A stretch of 64,000 nt of DNA, from assembly GCA_002695065.1 (NCBI GenBank), contig NZNW01000095.1, forward strand, positions 19,774-83,773, read 5' to 3'. Below, one piece after another: positions 50,668-60,762 of this stretch. The position numbers were made by a program, and so were the translations under genes. The notes beneath the pieces are model-generated. The model saw nothing but the letters and a program-made list of their open reading frames with translations. It did not search any database and was not told where the DNA came from. The number at the start of each line of letters is the position of its first letter. Position 1 is the first letter of the stretch. The DNA comes from Salinicola sp. GTDB taxonomy: Bacteria; Pseudomonadota; Gammaproteobacteria; Pseudomonadales; Halomonadaceae.

Positions 50668-51264
50668 CTAGAACTGCCAGCCCACGGAGGCGGTGTAGGT
50701 GTCGACCTGAAAGTCGCTGTCGAAATCATAGCGTTCGTATTCGGTGCGCAGCAGCAGGTGCTGGTAGCGGAACTGGACGCCAGCGCCGTAGACCGGGTCG
50801 ATCCCGTCGTTGTCGTCGAGGTCGTTGGACGCCGCGCCCAGGTTGCCCCTGGCATCCGTTTCCCAGCGCGCCATTCCCGCCTTGGCGAACAGCTCGAAAC
50901 CGGCACCGACCGGCAGTTTGCCGACCAGGCTCAAGCCGTAGGCCTTGCTCTTGAGGTCGACCACGTTGCCGCCGCGGATCAGGTTGGGCTTGCCCAGATC
51001 GGCGTAGAAGGCCTCGGTAGCGAAGTAGGGGTTGTATTCGTAGCCGACGAACGCCTTGTAGACGCTGTCGTCGTCGTCGACGCGATAGTTGCTGCCATCG
51101 GCGCCGGCGAACTTGCCGATGTCGCTGTCGCTGCTCGCCACCTCGCCGTAGCCGCCGCCGATCCCGAGATAGAGCCCGTCGGCATTGGCGGCCTGGGCCG
51201 TCGGCGTCATCAACAGAAGCGGGGAAAGCGCCATCGGAATGGCGAACCAGGTAGTCTTCTTCAT
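50668..51264 (-). CDS. Outer-membrane beta-barrel protein
   Basis: The 198-residue protein has a signal peptide (MKKTTWFAI..., ending PTAQA-AN) and an eight-strand-type barrel pattern of alternating residues. It starts with GLYLGIGGGYGEV and ends in a C-terminal aromatic, GWQF, as outer-membrane barrels do. It belongs to the OmpA-like/opacity barrel group (outer membrane protein beta-barrel domain), without a peptidoglycan-binding domain. It is rich in Asp, consistent with a halophile. The function is unknown. Confidence 0.85.
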   Translation of the reverse strand: MKKTTWFAIPMALSPLLLMTPTAQAANADGLYLGIGGGYGEVASSDSDIGKFAGADGSNYRVDDDDSVYKAFVGYEYNPYFATEAFYADLGKPNLIRGGNVVDLKSKAYGLSLVGKLPVGAGFELFAKAGMARWETDARGNLGAASNDLDDNDGIDPVYGAGVQFRYQHLLLRTEYERYDFDSDFQVDTYTASVGWQF

Positions 51265-51417
51265 CGTGAATCTCCCTTGAATGAGTGCGGACAGGCGTCG
51301 TGTCCTTGGGTCCGTGCAGTATCGATTGAGCGTGGTTACGCTGATCCTGGACGCTGGCGAACAGCGTTTGATGAGTCGCCCAGACTTTATGATTAGCCCC
51401 TAATGAAGGCAAGACAT

Positions 51418-51447
51418 AAAAAAACGCCCTGCGTTCGCAGGGCGTTT
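51418..51447 (-). terminator. Terminator of acnB
   Basis: On the minus strand AAACGCCCTGC/GCAGGGCGTTT forms an 11-bp stem (51422-51432 with 51437-51447) with a 4-nt loop and runs into a long T tract. Confidence 0.93.
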
Positions 51448-51488
51448 CGGTGACCTCTTCATGAAGCGCGAGCATCGGAAGAGACTTG

Positions 51489-54107
51489 TCAGGCTTCCTG
51501 GGCGACCGGGATGACCGTAGCGGCCGCCTTCTGGAAATCCTCTATCTCATGGAAGTTCATGTAGCGGTAGATCTCACCCGCCATGGCATTGAACTCACCC
51601 ATGGTAGCCTTGTACTCCTCGACCGTTGGCAGGCGGCCCTCGACGGCCGCAATGGCCGCGAGCTCTGCCGATGCCAGGTAGACGTCGGCGCCGTCGCCCA
51701 GACGGTTGGGGAAGTTGCGTGTGGAGGTGGAAACCACGGTCGATTTCGGCGCCACACGTGCCTGGTTGCCCATGCACAGTGAACAGCCGGGCATCTCCAT
51801 GCGAGCGCCAGCCTTGCCGTAAATGCCGTAATAGCCCTCCTCGGTCAGCTGATGTTGGTCCATCTTGGTCGGCGGTGCAAGCCACAGGCGCGTTTTCAGG
51901 CTTCCCGCCGGCTGTTTCTCGAGCAACTTGCCGGCGGCGCGGAAGTGGCCGATGTTGGTCATGCAGGAGCCGATGAAGACTTCATCGATCTTCTGGCCGG
52001 CGACGTCGGAGAGCAGGCGGGCATCGTCCGGGTCGTTGGGTGCGCAGAGCACTGGCTGGTCGATCTCGGCCAGGTCGATTTCGATCACCGCCGCATAGTC
52101 GGCGTCGGCGTCGGCGCGCATCAGGCTCGGGTCGTCCAGCCAGGCCTGCATGGCATCGATGCGTCGTTCCAGCGTGCGACGATCGCCATAGCCATTGCTG
52201 ATCATCCACTTCAGCAGTGTCACGTTGGAGTTGAGGTACTCGCTGACGCGCTCTTCGCCCAGCGTGATGGTGCAGCCGGCTGCGCTACGCTCGGCGGAGG
52301 CGTCGGAGAGTTCGAACGCCTGCTCGGCGGTGAGATCCTCGAGGCCTTCGATCTCCAGGATGCGGCCGGAGAAGATGTTCTTCTTGCCGGACTTGGCGAC
52401 CGTCAGGTGGCCCTGCTGAATCGCGTAGTAGGGGATCGCGTGGACCAGGTCGCGCAGGGTGATGCCGGGCTGGCGCTCGCCCTTGAAGCGCACCAGGACC
52501 GATTCCGGCATATCCAGCGGCATCACGCCGGTGGCGGCGGCGAAGGCGACCAGTCCGGAGCCCGCCGGGAACGAGATGCCCATCGGGAAGCGGGTGTGCG
52601 AGTCACCGCCGGTGCCGACGGTATCCGGCAGCAGCATGCGGTTGAGCCAGGAGTGGATGATGCCGTCGCCCGGACGCAGCGACACGCCGCCACGGTTCAT
52701 GATGAAGTCGGGCAGGGTGTGATGGGTCTCGACATCGACCGGCTTGGGGTAGGCGGCGGTGTGGCAGAACGACTGCATCACCAGGTCGGCCTGGAAGCCG
52801 AGACACGCCAGGTCCTTGAGCTCGTCGCGAGTCATCGGGCCGGTGGTGTCCTGGGAGCCGACGGTGGTCATCTTCGGCTCGCAGTACATGCCCGGGCGAA
52901 CGCCGTCCATGCCGCAGGCCTTGCCGACCATCTTCTGGGCCAGGGTGAAGCCGCGGCCGGTATCGACCGGCTGCTCCGGCCTGCGGAAGATATCCGAACC
53001 CGGCAGACCGAGCTCGTTGCGCGCCTTCTCGGTCAGACCGCGGCCGATGATCAGCGGGATACGGCCGCCGGCGCGGACTTCGTCGAGGATGACCTGGGTC
53101 TTGAGCGCGAAGGTGGAGACGACTTCATCGCTGTCGTGGCGGGTCACCTTGCCTTCGTACGGGTAGACATCGATGACGTCGCCCATCTCGAGCTTGTCGA
53201 CATCCATCTCGATCGGCAGGGCGCCGGCGTCTTCCATGGTGTTGAAGAAGATGGGGGCGATCTTGCCGCCGAAACAGAAACCGCCGGCGCGCTTGTTGGG
53301 TACGTACGGAATGTCGTCGCCGAAGAACCACAGTACCGAGTTGGTCGCCGACTTGCGCGAGGAGCCGGTGCCCACCACGTCGCCGACGTAGGCGACCGGG
53401 AAGCCCTTGGCCTTGACCGCGTCGATCTGCGCCAGCGGGCCCTTGCTGCCCGGCACTTCCGGCTCGATGCCGTCGCGCGGGTTCTTGAGCATGGCGTTGG
53501 CGTGGAGCGGAATGTCGGGGCGCGACCAGGCGTCCGGCGCCGGCGACAGGTCATCGGTGTTGGTTTCGCCCGGCACCTTGAATACGGCGATGCTGATCTT
53601 CTCGGGCAGGGCCGGCTTGGCCAGGAACCATTCGGCACCGGCCCAGGATTCGAGCACGCTCTGGGCGGTGGCGTTGCCATTTTTCGCGCGTTGGGCCACG
53701 TCGTGAAAGGCATCGAACATCAGCAGGGTGTGCTTGAGCTGTTCGCCGGCCTCCTGGGCCAGCTCGGGGTCATCGAGCAGCTCGACCAGCGTGGCGATGT
53801 TGTAACCGCCCTGCATGGTGCCCAGCAGCTTCACCGCATGAATCTTGTCGATCAACGGCGAGCTGGCCTCGCCCTTGACCAGGGCGGTCAGGAAACCGGC
53901 CTTGACGTAGGCGGCCTCGTCGACGCCCGGGGGCACGCGGTCGGTGATCAGTTCGAGGAGAAACGCCTCTTCACCGGCCGGGGGCTGCTTCAGCAGCTCG
54001 ACCAGTTGCGCGGCCATCTCGGCGTTCAACGGCTTCGGTGGCACGCCTTCCTGGGCGCGCTCCTCGACATGTTGGCGGTAAGCTTCAAGCACGGTGGAGA
54101 CCCTCAT
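51489..54107 (-). CDS. acnB: Aconitate hydratase B / 2-methylisocitrate dehydratase
   Basis: It isomerises citrate to isocitrate via cis-aconitate and is the main TCA aconitase in proteobacteria. The 872-residue protein is close to E. coli AcnB in length and wording, with the HEAT-like N-terminus ([18 protein letters not shown]), [34 protein letters not shown] and the cluster-ligand region [12 protein letters not shown]. The cluster makes it iron- and oxidant-sensitive. It is transcribed alone, with a strong terminator. Confidence 0.98.
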   Translation of the reverse strand: MRVSTVLEAYRQHVEERAQEGVPPKPLNAEMAAQLVELLKQPPAGEEAFLLELITDRVPPGVDEAAYVKAGFLTALVKGEASSPLIDKIHAVKLLGTMQGGYNIATLVELLDDPELAQEAGEQLKHTLLMFDAFHDVAQRAKNGNATAQSVLESWAGAEWFLAKPALPEKISIAVFKVPGETNTDDLSPAPDAWSRPDIPLHANAMLKNPRDGIEPEVPGSKGPLAQIDAVKAKGFPVAYVGDVVGTGSSRKSATNSVLWFFGDDIPYVPNKRAGGFCFGGKIAPIFFNTMEDAGALPIEMDVDKLEMGDVIDVYPYEGKVTRHDSDEVVSTFALKTQVILDEVRAGGRIPLIIGRGLTEKARNELGLPGSDIFRRPEQPVDTGRGFTLAQKMVGKACGMDGVRPGMYCEPKMTTVGSQDTTGPMTRDELKDLACLGFQADLVMQSFCHTAAYPKPVDVETHHTLPDFIMNRGGVSLRPGDGIIHSWLNRMLLPDTVGTGGDSHTRFPMGISFPAGSGLVAFAAATGVMPLDMPESVLVRFKGERQPGITLRDLVHAIPYYAIQQGHLTVAKSGKKNIFSGRILEIEGLEDLTAEQAFELSDASAERSAAGCTITLGEERVSEYLNSNVTLLKWMISNGYGDRRTLERRIDAMQAWLDDPSLMRADADADYAAVIEIDLAEIDQPVLCAPNDPDDARLLSDVAGQKIDEVFIGSCMTNIGHFRAAGKLLEKQPAGSLKTRLWLAPPTKMDQHQLTEEGYYGIYGKAGARMEMPGCSLCMGNQARVAPKSTVVSTSTRNFPNRLGDGADVYLASAELAAIAAVEGRLPTVEEYKATMGEFNAMAGEIYRYMNFHEIEDFQKAAATVIPVAQEA

Positions 54108-54572
54108 CTAGAGTTGGAGCCCGCATGAGCGAGACGGACATAGGTGCCATGACGTGGCAGGCACGGAACCGCTCGTCGTTCGGCGACCCAGGATCGTCTG
54201 GCAGCCATTGGAATGGCTGGCACGAAATCGGCTGCGATGGGCGCTGCGAAGTCTACGTGAAACTGTCGACAATGTTAAGGAGCCCTCGATTCCGCGCCCT
54301 GGCGGCTCCGATCGGCTGTCAATGTCACCATGGTCATGGAGATGGCTATCGAAGTCTCGTCGGCCAGGCGCTACCATGAGTCCACGCGACGCCGAATCCA
54401 CTCTGATTCAACGTACCGAGCGATGGAGACCGTTGAGTGGGGTGGGTCTGGCCTTGATGGCCGTGTCGACTGTCTCAGGGACGATCTTCACGGGATACGA
54501 CACGCCCGGCTCTCATTCGGCGTCTTTCACCACCAACGTATTCGGCCATTGCCGAGCGCCCGAAGAACGTCA
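54108..54572. other. Divergent gap between acnB and miaE
   Basis: About 465 bases with no supported gene; overlapping plus-strand frames of 113-140 codons lack family resemblance. It must hold the minus-strand acnB promoter: TTGACA is seen on the minus strand at about 54319-54324, but I could not place a -10. The length may reflect complex acnB regulation or an unrecognised small gene or RNA. Confidence 0.4.
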
Positions 54573-55235
54573 ATGACTACTGAACGAATGACCGACGACA
54601 TCGATGTCGACGCCGACCGCCTGCTGCCGGCCGAACTGCTCGAGTTTCTCCCCTGTGCCACGCCCCAGCGCTGGATCGAGGCCGCGCTGGAGAATCCGGC
54701 GCTATTGTTGATCGATCACGCGCAATGTGAAAAGAAGGCCGCTTCGACGGCGATGAGCCTGATGTTCCGCTATGTCGATCGCCCCGAGCTACTGACCAAG
54801 ATGTCTCAGTTGGCTCGCGAGGAGCTGCTGCATTTCGAGCAGGTGGTGGGCTTGATGCAGGAGCGGGGCGTCGACTACTCCCACATCCAGGCGTCACGCT
54901 ATGCGGAAGGGCTGCGGGAACACGTGGCGCGCGAAGAGCCGGATCGGTTGATCGATATTCTGATCGTGGGCGCGTTCATCGAGGCACGCTCCTGCGAGCG
55001 TTTCGCCCGACTCATTCCTCATCTCGACGAGTCGCTTGCCAAGTTCTATCGCTCCCTCGTGCGTTCCGAAGGACGCCACTTCGAGGATTATCTCGGGCTC
55101 GCCGAACGCTATGGGGGCGAGGCCGTGGTGGCCGAACGCGTGGTGCGCTTTGCCACTCACGAGAGAGCCTTGATCGAAGGTGAAGACGCCATGTTCCGCT
55201 TTCACAGCGGCGTGCCGACAGCGATCTCGCCATGA
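54573..55235 (+). CDS. miaE: tRNA-(ms2io6A37) hydroxylase
   Basis: This non-haem diiron monooxygenase hydroxylates the isopentenyl group of ms2i6A at tRNA position 37, an oxygen-dependent step. The 220-residue protein has the four-helix ferritin-like pattern with ligand motifs HAQCEKKAASTAMSL, REELLHFEQV, EARSCERF and SEGRHFEDY. The ATG at 54573 is chosen by family alignment; the upstream frame is not protein-like. A large regulator gene follows after 109 nt. Confidence 0.92.
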   Translation: MTTERMTDDIDVDADRLLPAELLEFLPCATPQRWIEAALENPALLLIDHAQCEKKAASTAMSLMFRYVDRPELLTKMSQLAREELLHFEQVVGLMQERGVDYSHIQASRYAEGLREHVAREEPDRLIDILIVGAFIEARSCERFARLIPHLDESLAKFYRSLVRSEGRHFEDYLGLAERYGGEAVVAERVVRFATHERALIEGEDAMFRFHSGVPTAISP

Positions 55236-55344
55236 ATCGTCGCCGCCTCGCCGATCGTACCGGTCCAAGCCAGCCGGAAGGGCGTGGCAACGGGCTGCCG
55301 ATGATCTCCGCGCGGCTGCCTCCTCTATCGGATAACGGAAAACG

Positions 55345-58300
55345 ATGAATTCAGGTCGAGCTACAACAACAATCGCGCTCTTCGGACATTTCGGGTATCA
55401 GCAAGGCGACGACTCCCTGACGCACTTCAGCTACGACAAGGTGAAGGCGCTGCTGGTCTATCTCCTGATGCAGGATGCGCCGGCCAGTCGTGCCGCGCTG
55501 GCCGAGATGCTGTGGCCGGACCAGGGCGTCAAGTCGGGGCGCACGAACCTTCGCCACGCCCTTCACTGTCTCCGTCATAGCCTCGGCGATCTTGCCGAGG
55601 CGTCGTTGACCGTCACCCGTCAGACCATCTCCTTCGATTTGCCGCCCAATGTTCACTGGGATCTCCGCGAGGTGGATGGCTTGCTGCGCGAGCCTCCCTC
55701 CATCGATGTGCTCGACCGGCTGCTCGACTACTATCGCGGCGACCTGCTGGCCGAACTGCATCTTGGCCAGTGCGTCGCCTTCCAGCAGTGGCTGGTGCGC
55801 ACTCGGGGCGAGTGGCGACAGCGCTTGACCGAATATGCGGAGCGGGTTCTGGAGGCGTCTTCGGCGCTGCCCGAGGCGCTGCTTCGAACCCTGATTCACC
55901 GCATCCCGGATTTTGGTCCCTTCCACGAGCGCCTGGTAAGGCAGCTCGCCGAGCACGGGCAATTCGCCGCCGCCCGGGAACAGTTCAACGCCTTCCTGCA
56001 GCACCTTGCACTCTCCGGCCAGCAGCCCGAGCCGGGCTTTCTGCAGTTGGCGAGGTTCTGGTCGGAGGTGCCGGAGCAGGGGCGCCCCCGGATCGATTGG
56101 TCGAACGTCTCCGGCGGCGACACTTCCCCGGGGCAGCGAGAGGCGCCGGGGTACTCGACGGAGGACATCGACTACCGCCAGGTCACGGTGATGGCGATCG
56201 CGCTCCGGCCGGTGGATGCCGGGAACGATCTCGGCCGGGCGCTGGCTTGTCTGAAGGCTCAGGACCAGCTGTTTCGATGGCTGGAGACCCAGTGTCGCCA
56301 TCTTGGCGGTTTCTGGCAGGCGGCGGTGGGAAGCGGGGTGGGCCTCGCCTGTTTCGGCACCCATGGCCCGACCCACCAGCTGGCCGAATTGGTGGCACTG
56401 TTCGAGCACTGCCGACAAGGACTGGCTCCCGAGCTCGATAGCCTGTGGCAGGGGGATGAGGCGCCGCCGCGGTTCACGCTGACGGCCGGCCTCGATAGCG
56501 GCCGCGTGATCTGGCTCCCCGAGCGGCACTCGATCGATCCGTTCGGCGACGTGACCCAGGTGGCGTTGGCCATGATGGTGGCGGCCAAGAGCAGCGAGCT
56601 GGTCATCTCGCTCAACGCCAGCCAGCATCTGCCACCGGCGTTCGATCTGCAGTCTCGTCTGACGCCGCGCCTGATCAGCAGCGATGGCCGCGTCCAGCGA
56701 CGGGGGCTGGTGCTGGGCGTGGAGTCCTCCGGTCGCGAGACGCTGCCGCCCAGCCTGACCGGACGCGAGGCGGAACTTCGCCAGTTGCGCGATGCACTGG
56801 CCCGGGTTGCCCTGGGGCTGCGGCAAAGTCTGCTGGTGCTGGGCGACACGGGGATCGGGAAGTCTGCCCTGATGATCCATTTCCGGGAATATCTGCAGCA
56901 CGAAGAGGCTGCGGTTTTCTGGCGTCCTACGACCCGGTTGTCGAGTCAGGCGTCCTACGGTTTGATCCAGGCGCTGCTGGGGTGGTATCTCGAGGCGGAA
57001 CCGGATGATGATGCGATCAGAGGGGTGGTCGACCGGATCCCCGCATTGGAGCGGGTCGGCATCGAGCGACGGCAGTTGCTGATCGATGTGCTCGGGCGGG
57101 CACCGTTGGCGAGGGAGGACGCCGACGAGGCGGTGGAGTTGGTCACTCAGCTCACCCAGGCGTTGATTCTCGAGACGACCCGTTCCCGTCGTCCGCTGGT
57201 GATCATCATCGACGATCTCCAGTGGCTGGACGAGCCGTCGCTGAAAGTCCTCCAGAACCTGCAGGCCCGGCTGCCGATTCATACCGCCTTGCTGCTGGTT
57301 GCCTCCCATCAGAATCGAGAGGTTCCCTCGGTCAGGTTGAACTGGGATCAGCAGGTGGTGCTGGGACGTCTCGACGCGGAGCGGTCCTCGAACATGCTGG
57401 ACTACCTGGCCCGACGGCACCGCCTCAAGCTGAACCCGCGATTGCGCGAGCAGTTGATCGAGCGGTGCGAGGGGGTCCCTCTCTATCTGCAGGAGATCTG
57501 CCGTCGGCTCGAGATCGACCGCCGCGAGGGCCGGCGACTGGACGCCGACAGTCTGCCGAGCGGACTGCTGGGGTTGCTGGCCAGCCGCATCGATCAACTG
57601 CAGGGATATCGCCAGGTCGCGCACCTGGCGGCGACGCTGGGGCGCCAGTTCGAGGCCGGCATGCTGCGTGCGGGTCTGGCGATCAGCGACGATCTCTTCA
57701 AGGTGGCGCTGGAGCAGATGCGACGGCTCGAGATCATCGAACCCTGCGATATGCCGCCCTACGACTTCCAGTTCAGCCATCCGTTGCTGCAGGAGGCGGC
57801 CTACCTGTCCTGCCCGCAGGATGTGCGGATCGTGCTGCACCAGCAAGTCGTGGCACTGATCGAATCCAGCTATCCCGCCTGGATCAGCCGCCACCCGGGA
57901 GATTTCGCCGAGCATCTGCGCCGAAGTGGCGATCCGGCCCGGGCCGCACGTTATTTCGAAATGGCGGCGAGGAGTGGCCTGAAGGTCAGCGCCAACCGCA
58001 CGGCGCTGAAAATGGCGGAGTCCGGTCTCGCCTGCCTGAACATGATATCCGGCGGCGGTGCCGAGCGTGAAGTCAGCCTGCTGACGGTGAAGGGGCAAGC
58101 TTGCTATGCGCTGGAGGGACATGGCTCGCCGGCGGCGCAAGAGAGCTTTCTCCGGGCCCAGAGCCTGTGGCAGGGCTCGGTTCTGGATGACGACGAAGCT
58201 GACGATCAGGCGTTTCTGGTGACCTGGGGGCTATGGGTCGGCGCGAGCCAGCGCCACGCCAATCGCGAGGCGGAGTCGTTGGCCCGGCAGCTGCGCGAGC

Positions 58301-59247
58301 TGGCGCAGCGCATTGATGACCCGCGCTACCAGCGCCTGGCGCTCTACGCCCGCGCCCATGGCGAGTACTGGAGTGGTCGAATCTCGCTTGCCTTCGAGCA
58401 CCTCGACCAGATCGATCCACTGAGCTGGCCGATGGTTCTGGAGTGGTTGCCGTACTCCGACCACCCGCAGGTGGCTGCGGCCTGCTACCAGAGCTGGACG
58501 CTGTGTCTGCGGGGCGACTACCGCCGCGCAGAACAGCAAATGGAAGCGGCCATCCGGTTGGCGGAATCCGTGCGGCACCCGGGGTCGTTGGCCATGGCGC
58601 TGATATTTGCCGCTTCCCTCTACCGCCAGCTGGGACATGTTCATCTGGCGACGGAGCGTGGCCGTCGCGCGCACGAGATGACGCGGACCGCGGACCTCCA
58701 GCGGTGGCATTGGGAGGCCGACTGCGTGCTCGGCTGGAGTCGGTCGCTGGCAGGGGAGTCGCAGGGTCTGCAGAGCATCGAGTCCAGCGTCGCCCGGCTG
58801 AGCGAGTTGACGGGCCGGGAGCCCTGGCAGCGGCCCTTCCTGTGGTACGGCGATGCCTGCCTGGCGCTCAACGATGTGGCGCGCGCCGTGGCCTATCTCG
58901 AACCCTGTCTGAAGCATGCGCGCACGCGACGCTCGTTGATGATGCCGGAGATCGCGTTGCAGATGGCCCGAGCCAGGCATCGCATGGGTGACGACATGGA
59001 GAGCGTGGCGGCTCTCATCGAGGAGTCGAGAAGCTGGGCCGTCGAGTCCGGCAGCCCCCACATGGAATTGAAGAGTCTCGAGATGTGGCTCTCCCTGGTC
59101 GACGCCGGCGACCGGGACAAGCAGCGCGCACTGCGTTACCGGCTGGGGGAGGTGGCGCTTTCCGATGCGCCGGTTCTGACTCGCTGGCGGACGCTACTGG
59201 ACAATGTCAGCGCCTCGTCCCCCCGTTCGCCCGATTACCAGCTCTAG
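55345..59247 (+). CDS. Giant SARP-like regulator: winged helix, BTAD, cyclase-like, STAND ATPase and TPR domains
   Basis: This single 1300-residue frame has: an OmpR/SARP-type winged helix (about 8-100), with RAALAEMLWPDQGVKSGRTN; a BTAD helical domain (105-240); a class III nucleotidyl-cyclase-like domain (277-430); an AAA/STAND ATPase (from about 470) with Walker A GDTGIGKS (500-507) and Walker B PLVIIIDDLQWLDE; and a TPR-like helical C-terminus (about 850-1290). The cyclase-like domain has lost its metal and base residues (VMAIALRP for the first Asp, AVGSG for GDG), so it is probably a sensor. It should be a soluble signal-responsive transcription activator; target and ligand are unknown. 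Confidence 0.85.
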   Translation: MNSGRATTTIALFGHFGYQQGDDSLTHFSYDKVKALLVYLLMQDAPASRAALAEMLWPDQGVKSGRTNLRHALHCLRHSLGDLAEASLTVTRQTISFDLPPNVHWDLREVDGLLREPPSIDVLDRLLDYYRGDLLAELHLGQCVAFQQWLVRTRGEWRQRLTEYAERVLEASSALPEALLRTLIHRIPDFGPFHERLVRQLAEHGQFAAAREQFNAFLQHLALSGQQPEPGFLQLARFWSEVPEQGRPRIDWSNVSGGDTSPGQREAPGYSTEDIDYRQVTVMAIALRPVDAGNDLGRALACLKAQDQLFRWLETQCRHLGGFWQAAVGSGVGLACFGTHGPTHQLAELVALFEHCRQGLAPELDSLWQGDEAPPRFTLTAGLDSGRVIWLPERHSIDPFGDVTQVALAMMVAAKSSELVISLNASQHLPPAFDLQSRLTPRLISSDGRVQRRGLVLGVESSGRETLPPSLTGREAELRQLRDALARVALGLRQSLLVLGDTGIGKSALMIHFREYLQHEEAAVFWRPTTRLSSQASYGLIQALLGWYLEAEPDDDAIRGVVDRIPALERVGIERRQLLIDVLGRAPLAREDADEAVELVTQLTQALILETTRSRRPLVIIIDDLQWLDEPSLKVLQNLQARLPIHTALLLVASHQNREVPSVRLNWDQQVVLGRLDAERSSNMLDYLARRHRLKLNPRLREQLIERCEGVPLYLQEICRRLEIDRREGRRLDADSLPSGLLGLLASRIDQLQGYRQVAHLAATLGRQFEAGMLRAGLAISDDLFKVALEQMRRLEIIEPCDMPPYDFQFSHPLLQEAAYLSCPQDVRIVLHQQVVALIESSYPAWISRHPGDFAEHLRRSGDPARAARYFEMAARSGLKVSANRTALKMAESGLACLNMISGGGAEREVSLLTVKGQACYALEGHGSPAAQESFLRAQSLWQGSVLDDDEADDQAFLVTWGLWVGASQRHANREAESLARQLRELAQRIDDPRYQRLALYARAHGEYWSGRISLAFEHLDQIDPLSWPMVLEWLPYSDHPQVAAACYQSWTLCLRGDYRRAEQQMEAAIRLAESVRHPGSLAMALIFAASLYRQLGHVHLATERGRRAHEMTRTADLQRWHWEADCVLGWSRSLAGESQGLQSIESSVARLSELTGREPWQRPFLWYGDACLALNDVARAVAYLEPCLKHARTRRSLMMPEIALQMARARHRMGDDMESVAALIEESRSWAVESGSPHMELKSLEMWLSLVDAGDRDKQRALRYRLGEVALSDAPVLTRWRTLLDNVSASSPRSPDYQL

Positions 59248-59289
59248 GCGCTGTACGAAAACGGCGAGAAAGCCATCCCGGTAATCCGC

Positions 59290-59311
59290 CCGGCGCGAAA
59301 CCGCGCGCCGG
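59290..59311. terminator. GC-rich hairpin between the large regulator and lpxH
   Basis: CCGGCGCG/CGCGCCGG with a 6-nt loop lies between convergent genes. There is no T tract; possibly a weak bidirectional terminator. Confidence 0.4.
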
Positions 59312-59316
59312 TGCGA

Positions 59317-60039
59317 TCAGATGGCGAACGACTCGAGTGTCAGGCCGTCGTCGTCCACCCTCAGCTGCCAGCCGGTGCCGGGACGCCAGTCGCCGATCAC
59401 GTAGCGTTCGGCCGGCTCCCCGCCGACGCTCAGTTCGTGCACCGCCGGTCGATGCGTGTGACCGTGGATCATGACCCTCACGTCATGGGCCTGCATCGTC
59501 TCGATGACGGCCTCGGGCGTGACATCCATGATGTCCTCGGCCTTGTTGGTATTGGCTTCGCCGGACTGCTCCCGGAGTTTCCTGGCCAGTGCGATGCGTT
59601 CCTCCACCGGCATTGACAGGATCTGTGCCTGCCAGGCGGGGTCGCGAGCCTGGCGTCGAAATGCCATGTAGGCCTCGTCGCGAGTACACAGGCTGTCGCC
59701 GTGCATCAGCAGGACTCGTTGCCCGCCCAGTTCCGCCACCGTGGGGTCGTCGAGCAGGGCGCAGCCGCTATCGGCGGCGAACCCCTCGCCGATCAGGAAG
59801 TCCCGGTTGCCGTGCATGAACGCCAGACGGGTGCCGGCTTCGGCGCACGCCTTCAGCTCGGCAATGATCCGCTGCTCGAACTCGCCCCGATAGTCGTCTC
59901 CAATCCAGGCTTCGAACAGGTCGCCCAGAATGGTCAGCGACGATGCCTCCCGGGCCGGCCCGTGCAGATAGTCGATGAACCCCTTGGCGATGTCCGGCTG
60001 GGAGGGGTGAAGGTGAAGATCGGCGATCAACAGTTGCAT
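59317..60039 (-). CDS. lpxH: UDP-2,3-diacylglucosamine pyrophosphatase
   Basis: It hydrolyses UDP-2,3-diacylglucosamine to lipid X in lipid A synthesis, at the inner face of the membrane. The 240-residue calcineurin-like protein has metal motifs IADLHLHP, LGDLFEAWIGDD, MHGNRDFLIG, LMHGDSLC and IHGHTHRPAV. It starts 45 nt after ppiB on the same strand, the usual neighbour order in Pseudomonas-like genomes. Confidence 0.96.
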   Translation of the reverse strand: MQLLIADLHLHPSQPDIAKGFIDYLHGPAREASSLTILGDLFEAWIGDDYRGEFEQRIIAELKACAEAGTRLAFMHGNRDFLIGEGFAADSGCALLDDPTVAELGGQRVLLMHGDSLCTRDEAYMAFRRQARDPAWQAQILSMPVEERIALARKLREQSGEANTNKAEDIMDVTPEAVIETMQAHDVRVMIHGHTHRPAVHELSVGGEPAERYVIGDWRPGTGWQLRVDDDGLTLESFAI

Positions 60040-60084
60040 GCGAGGGGTCGTTCCTGTTGGTGGTCGGCCCGTGAGGGGCGGGGG

Positions 60085-60579
60085 TCAGTCCGTGACTTCG
60101 GCACGTTCGATGACGACGTCCTCGACGGGGACATCGCTGTGCATGCCGCGCCGTCCGGTGGCGACCTGGCGGATCTCGTCGACCACCTCCATGCCGTCGA
60201 CCACGCGACCGAACACGCAGTAGCCCCAGCCCTGCAGGCTCTTGTCGCGGTGGTTGAGAAATTCGTTGTCGGAGACATTGACGAAGAACTGGGCGCTGGC
60301 GGAGTGGGGATCCTGGGTGCGCGCCATGGCCACGGTGCCTTTCTGGTTGGTCAGGCCGTTGTCGGCTTCGTTCTCGATCGTGGCGCGCGTCGGCTTCTGC
60401 TCGAAGTCGGTGTCGAAGCCGCCGCCCTGGACCATGAAGCCGTCGATCACGCGGTGAAAGAGGGTCCCGTCGTAATGGCCGTCGCGAACGTACTGCTCGA
60501 AGTTGGCGGCAGTCTTGGGGGCTTTCTCGAAATCGAGTTCGAGCGTGATGGGGCCGTGATTGGTGTGCAAAACGATCAT
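60085..60579 (-). CDS. ppiB: Cytosolic peptidyl-prolyl cis-trans isomerase (cyclophilin)
   Basis: It speeds cis-trans isomerisation of proline bonds. The 164-residue protein equals E. coli PpiB in length and has [30 protein letters not shown] and [18 protein letters not shown]. No signal peptide is present. It is divergent from glnS. Confidence 0.97.
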   Translation of the reverse strand: MIVLHTNHGPITLELDFEKAPKTAANFEQYVRDGHYDGTLFHRVIDGFMVQGGGFDTDFEQKPTRATIENEADNGLTNQKGTVAMARTQDPHSASAQFFVNVSDNEFLNHRDKSLQGWGYCVFGRVVDGMEVVDEIRQVATGRRGMHSDVPVEDVVIERAEVTD

Positions 60580-60623
60580 CGGAAATCCTGGACGATTCTG
60601 GCTGTCGGGAGAGGGCAGGCGGC

Positions 60624-60654
60624 TTGGCGCCGGCCGCGGGCGTCGCGCTATAAT
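60624..60654 (+). promoter_or_regulatory. Candidate sigma70 promoter of glnS-cysS
   Basis: A perfect TATAAT (60649-60654) has TTGGCG (60624-60629) 19 nt upstream. The spacing is a little long, so the -35 assignment is tentative. The leader before glnS would be about 100 nt. Confidence 0.55.
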
Positions 60655-60762
60655 AGCGGCTTTGGGCCGCCGGGAGAAACCGCTGTCCGCGCGTGTTAAC
60701 CTGCTGTCATCAGGGCCGCACCGTCGGCCGATCATCCGAATCATAGAGGTTGCCTGCATTCC

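Noticed and set aside
51852..54128. Open frame of 758 codons on the plus strand, opposite acnB
   Set aside because: It mirrors acnB, which is certain, and has no recognisable motif.
54154..54576. Small plus-strand gene of 140 codons between acnB and miaE
   Set aside because: Three frames overlap there with similar composition, none has a Shine-Dalgarno or recognisable motif.
55351..58140. Open frame of 929 codons on the minus strand, opposite the large regulator
   Set aside because: It lies fully antisense to a gene with clear domains and its translation is low-complexity Gln/Arg/His-rich text, as GC-rich DNA gives in the opposite frame.
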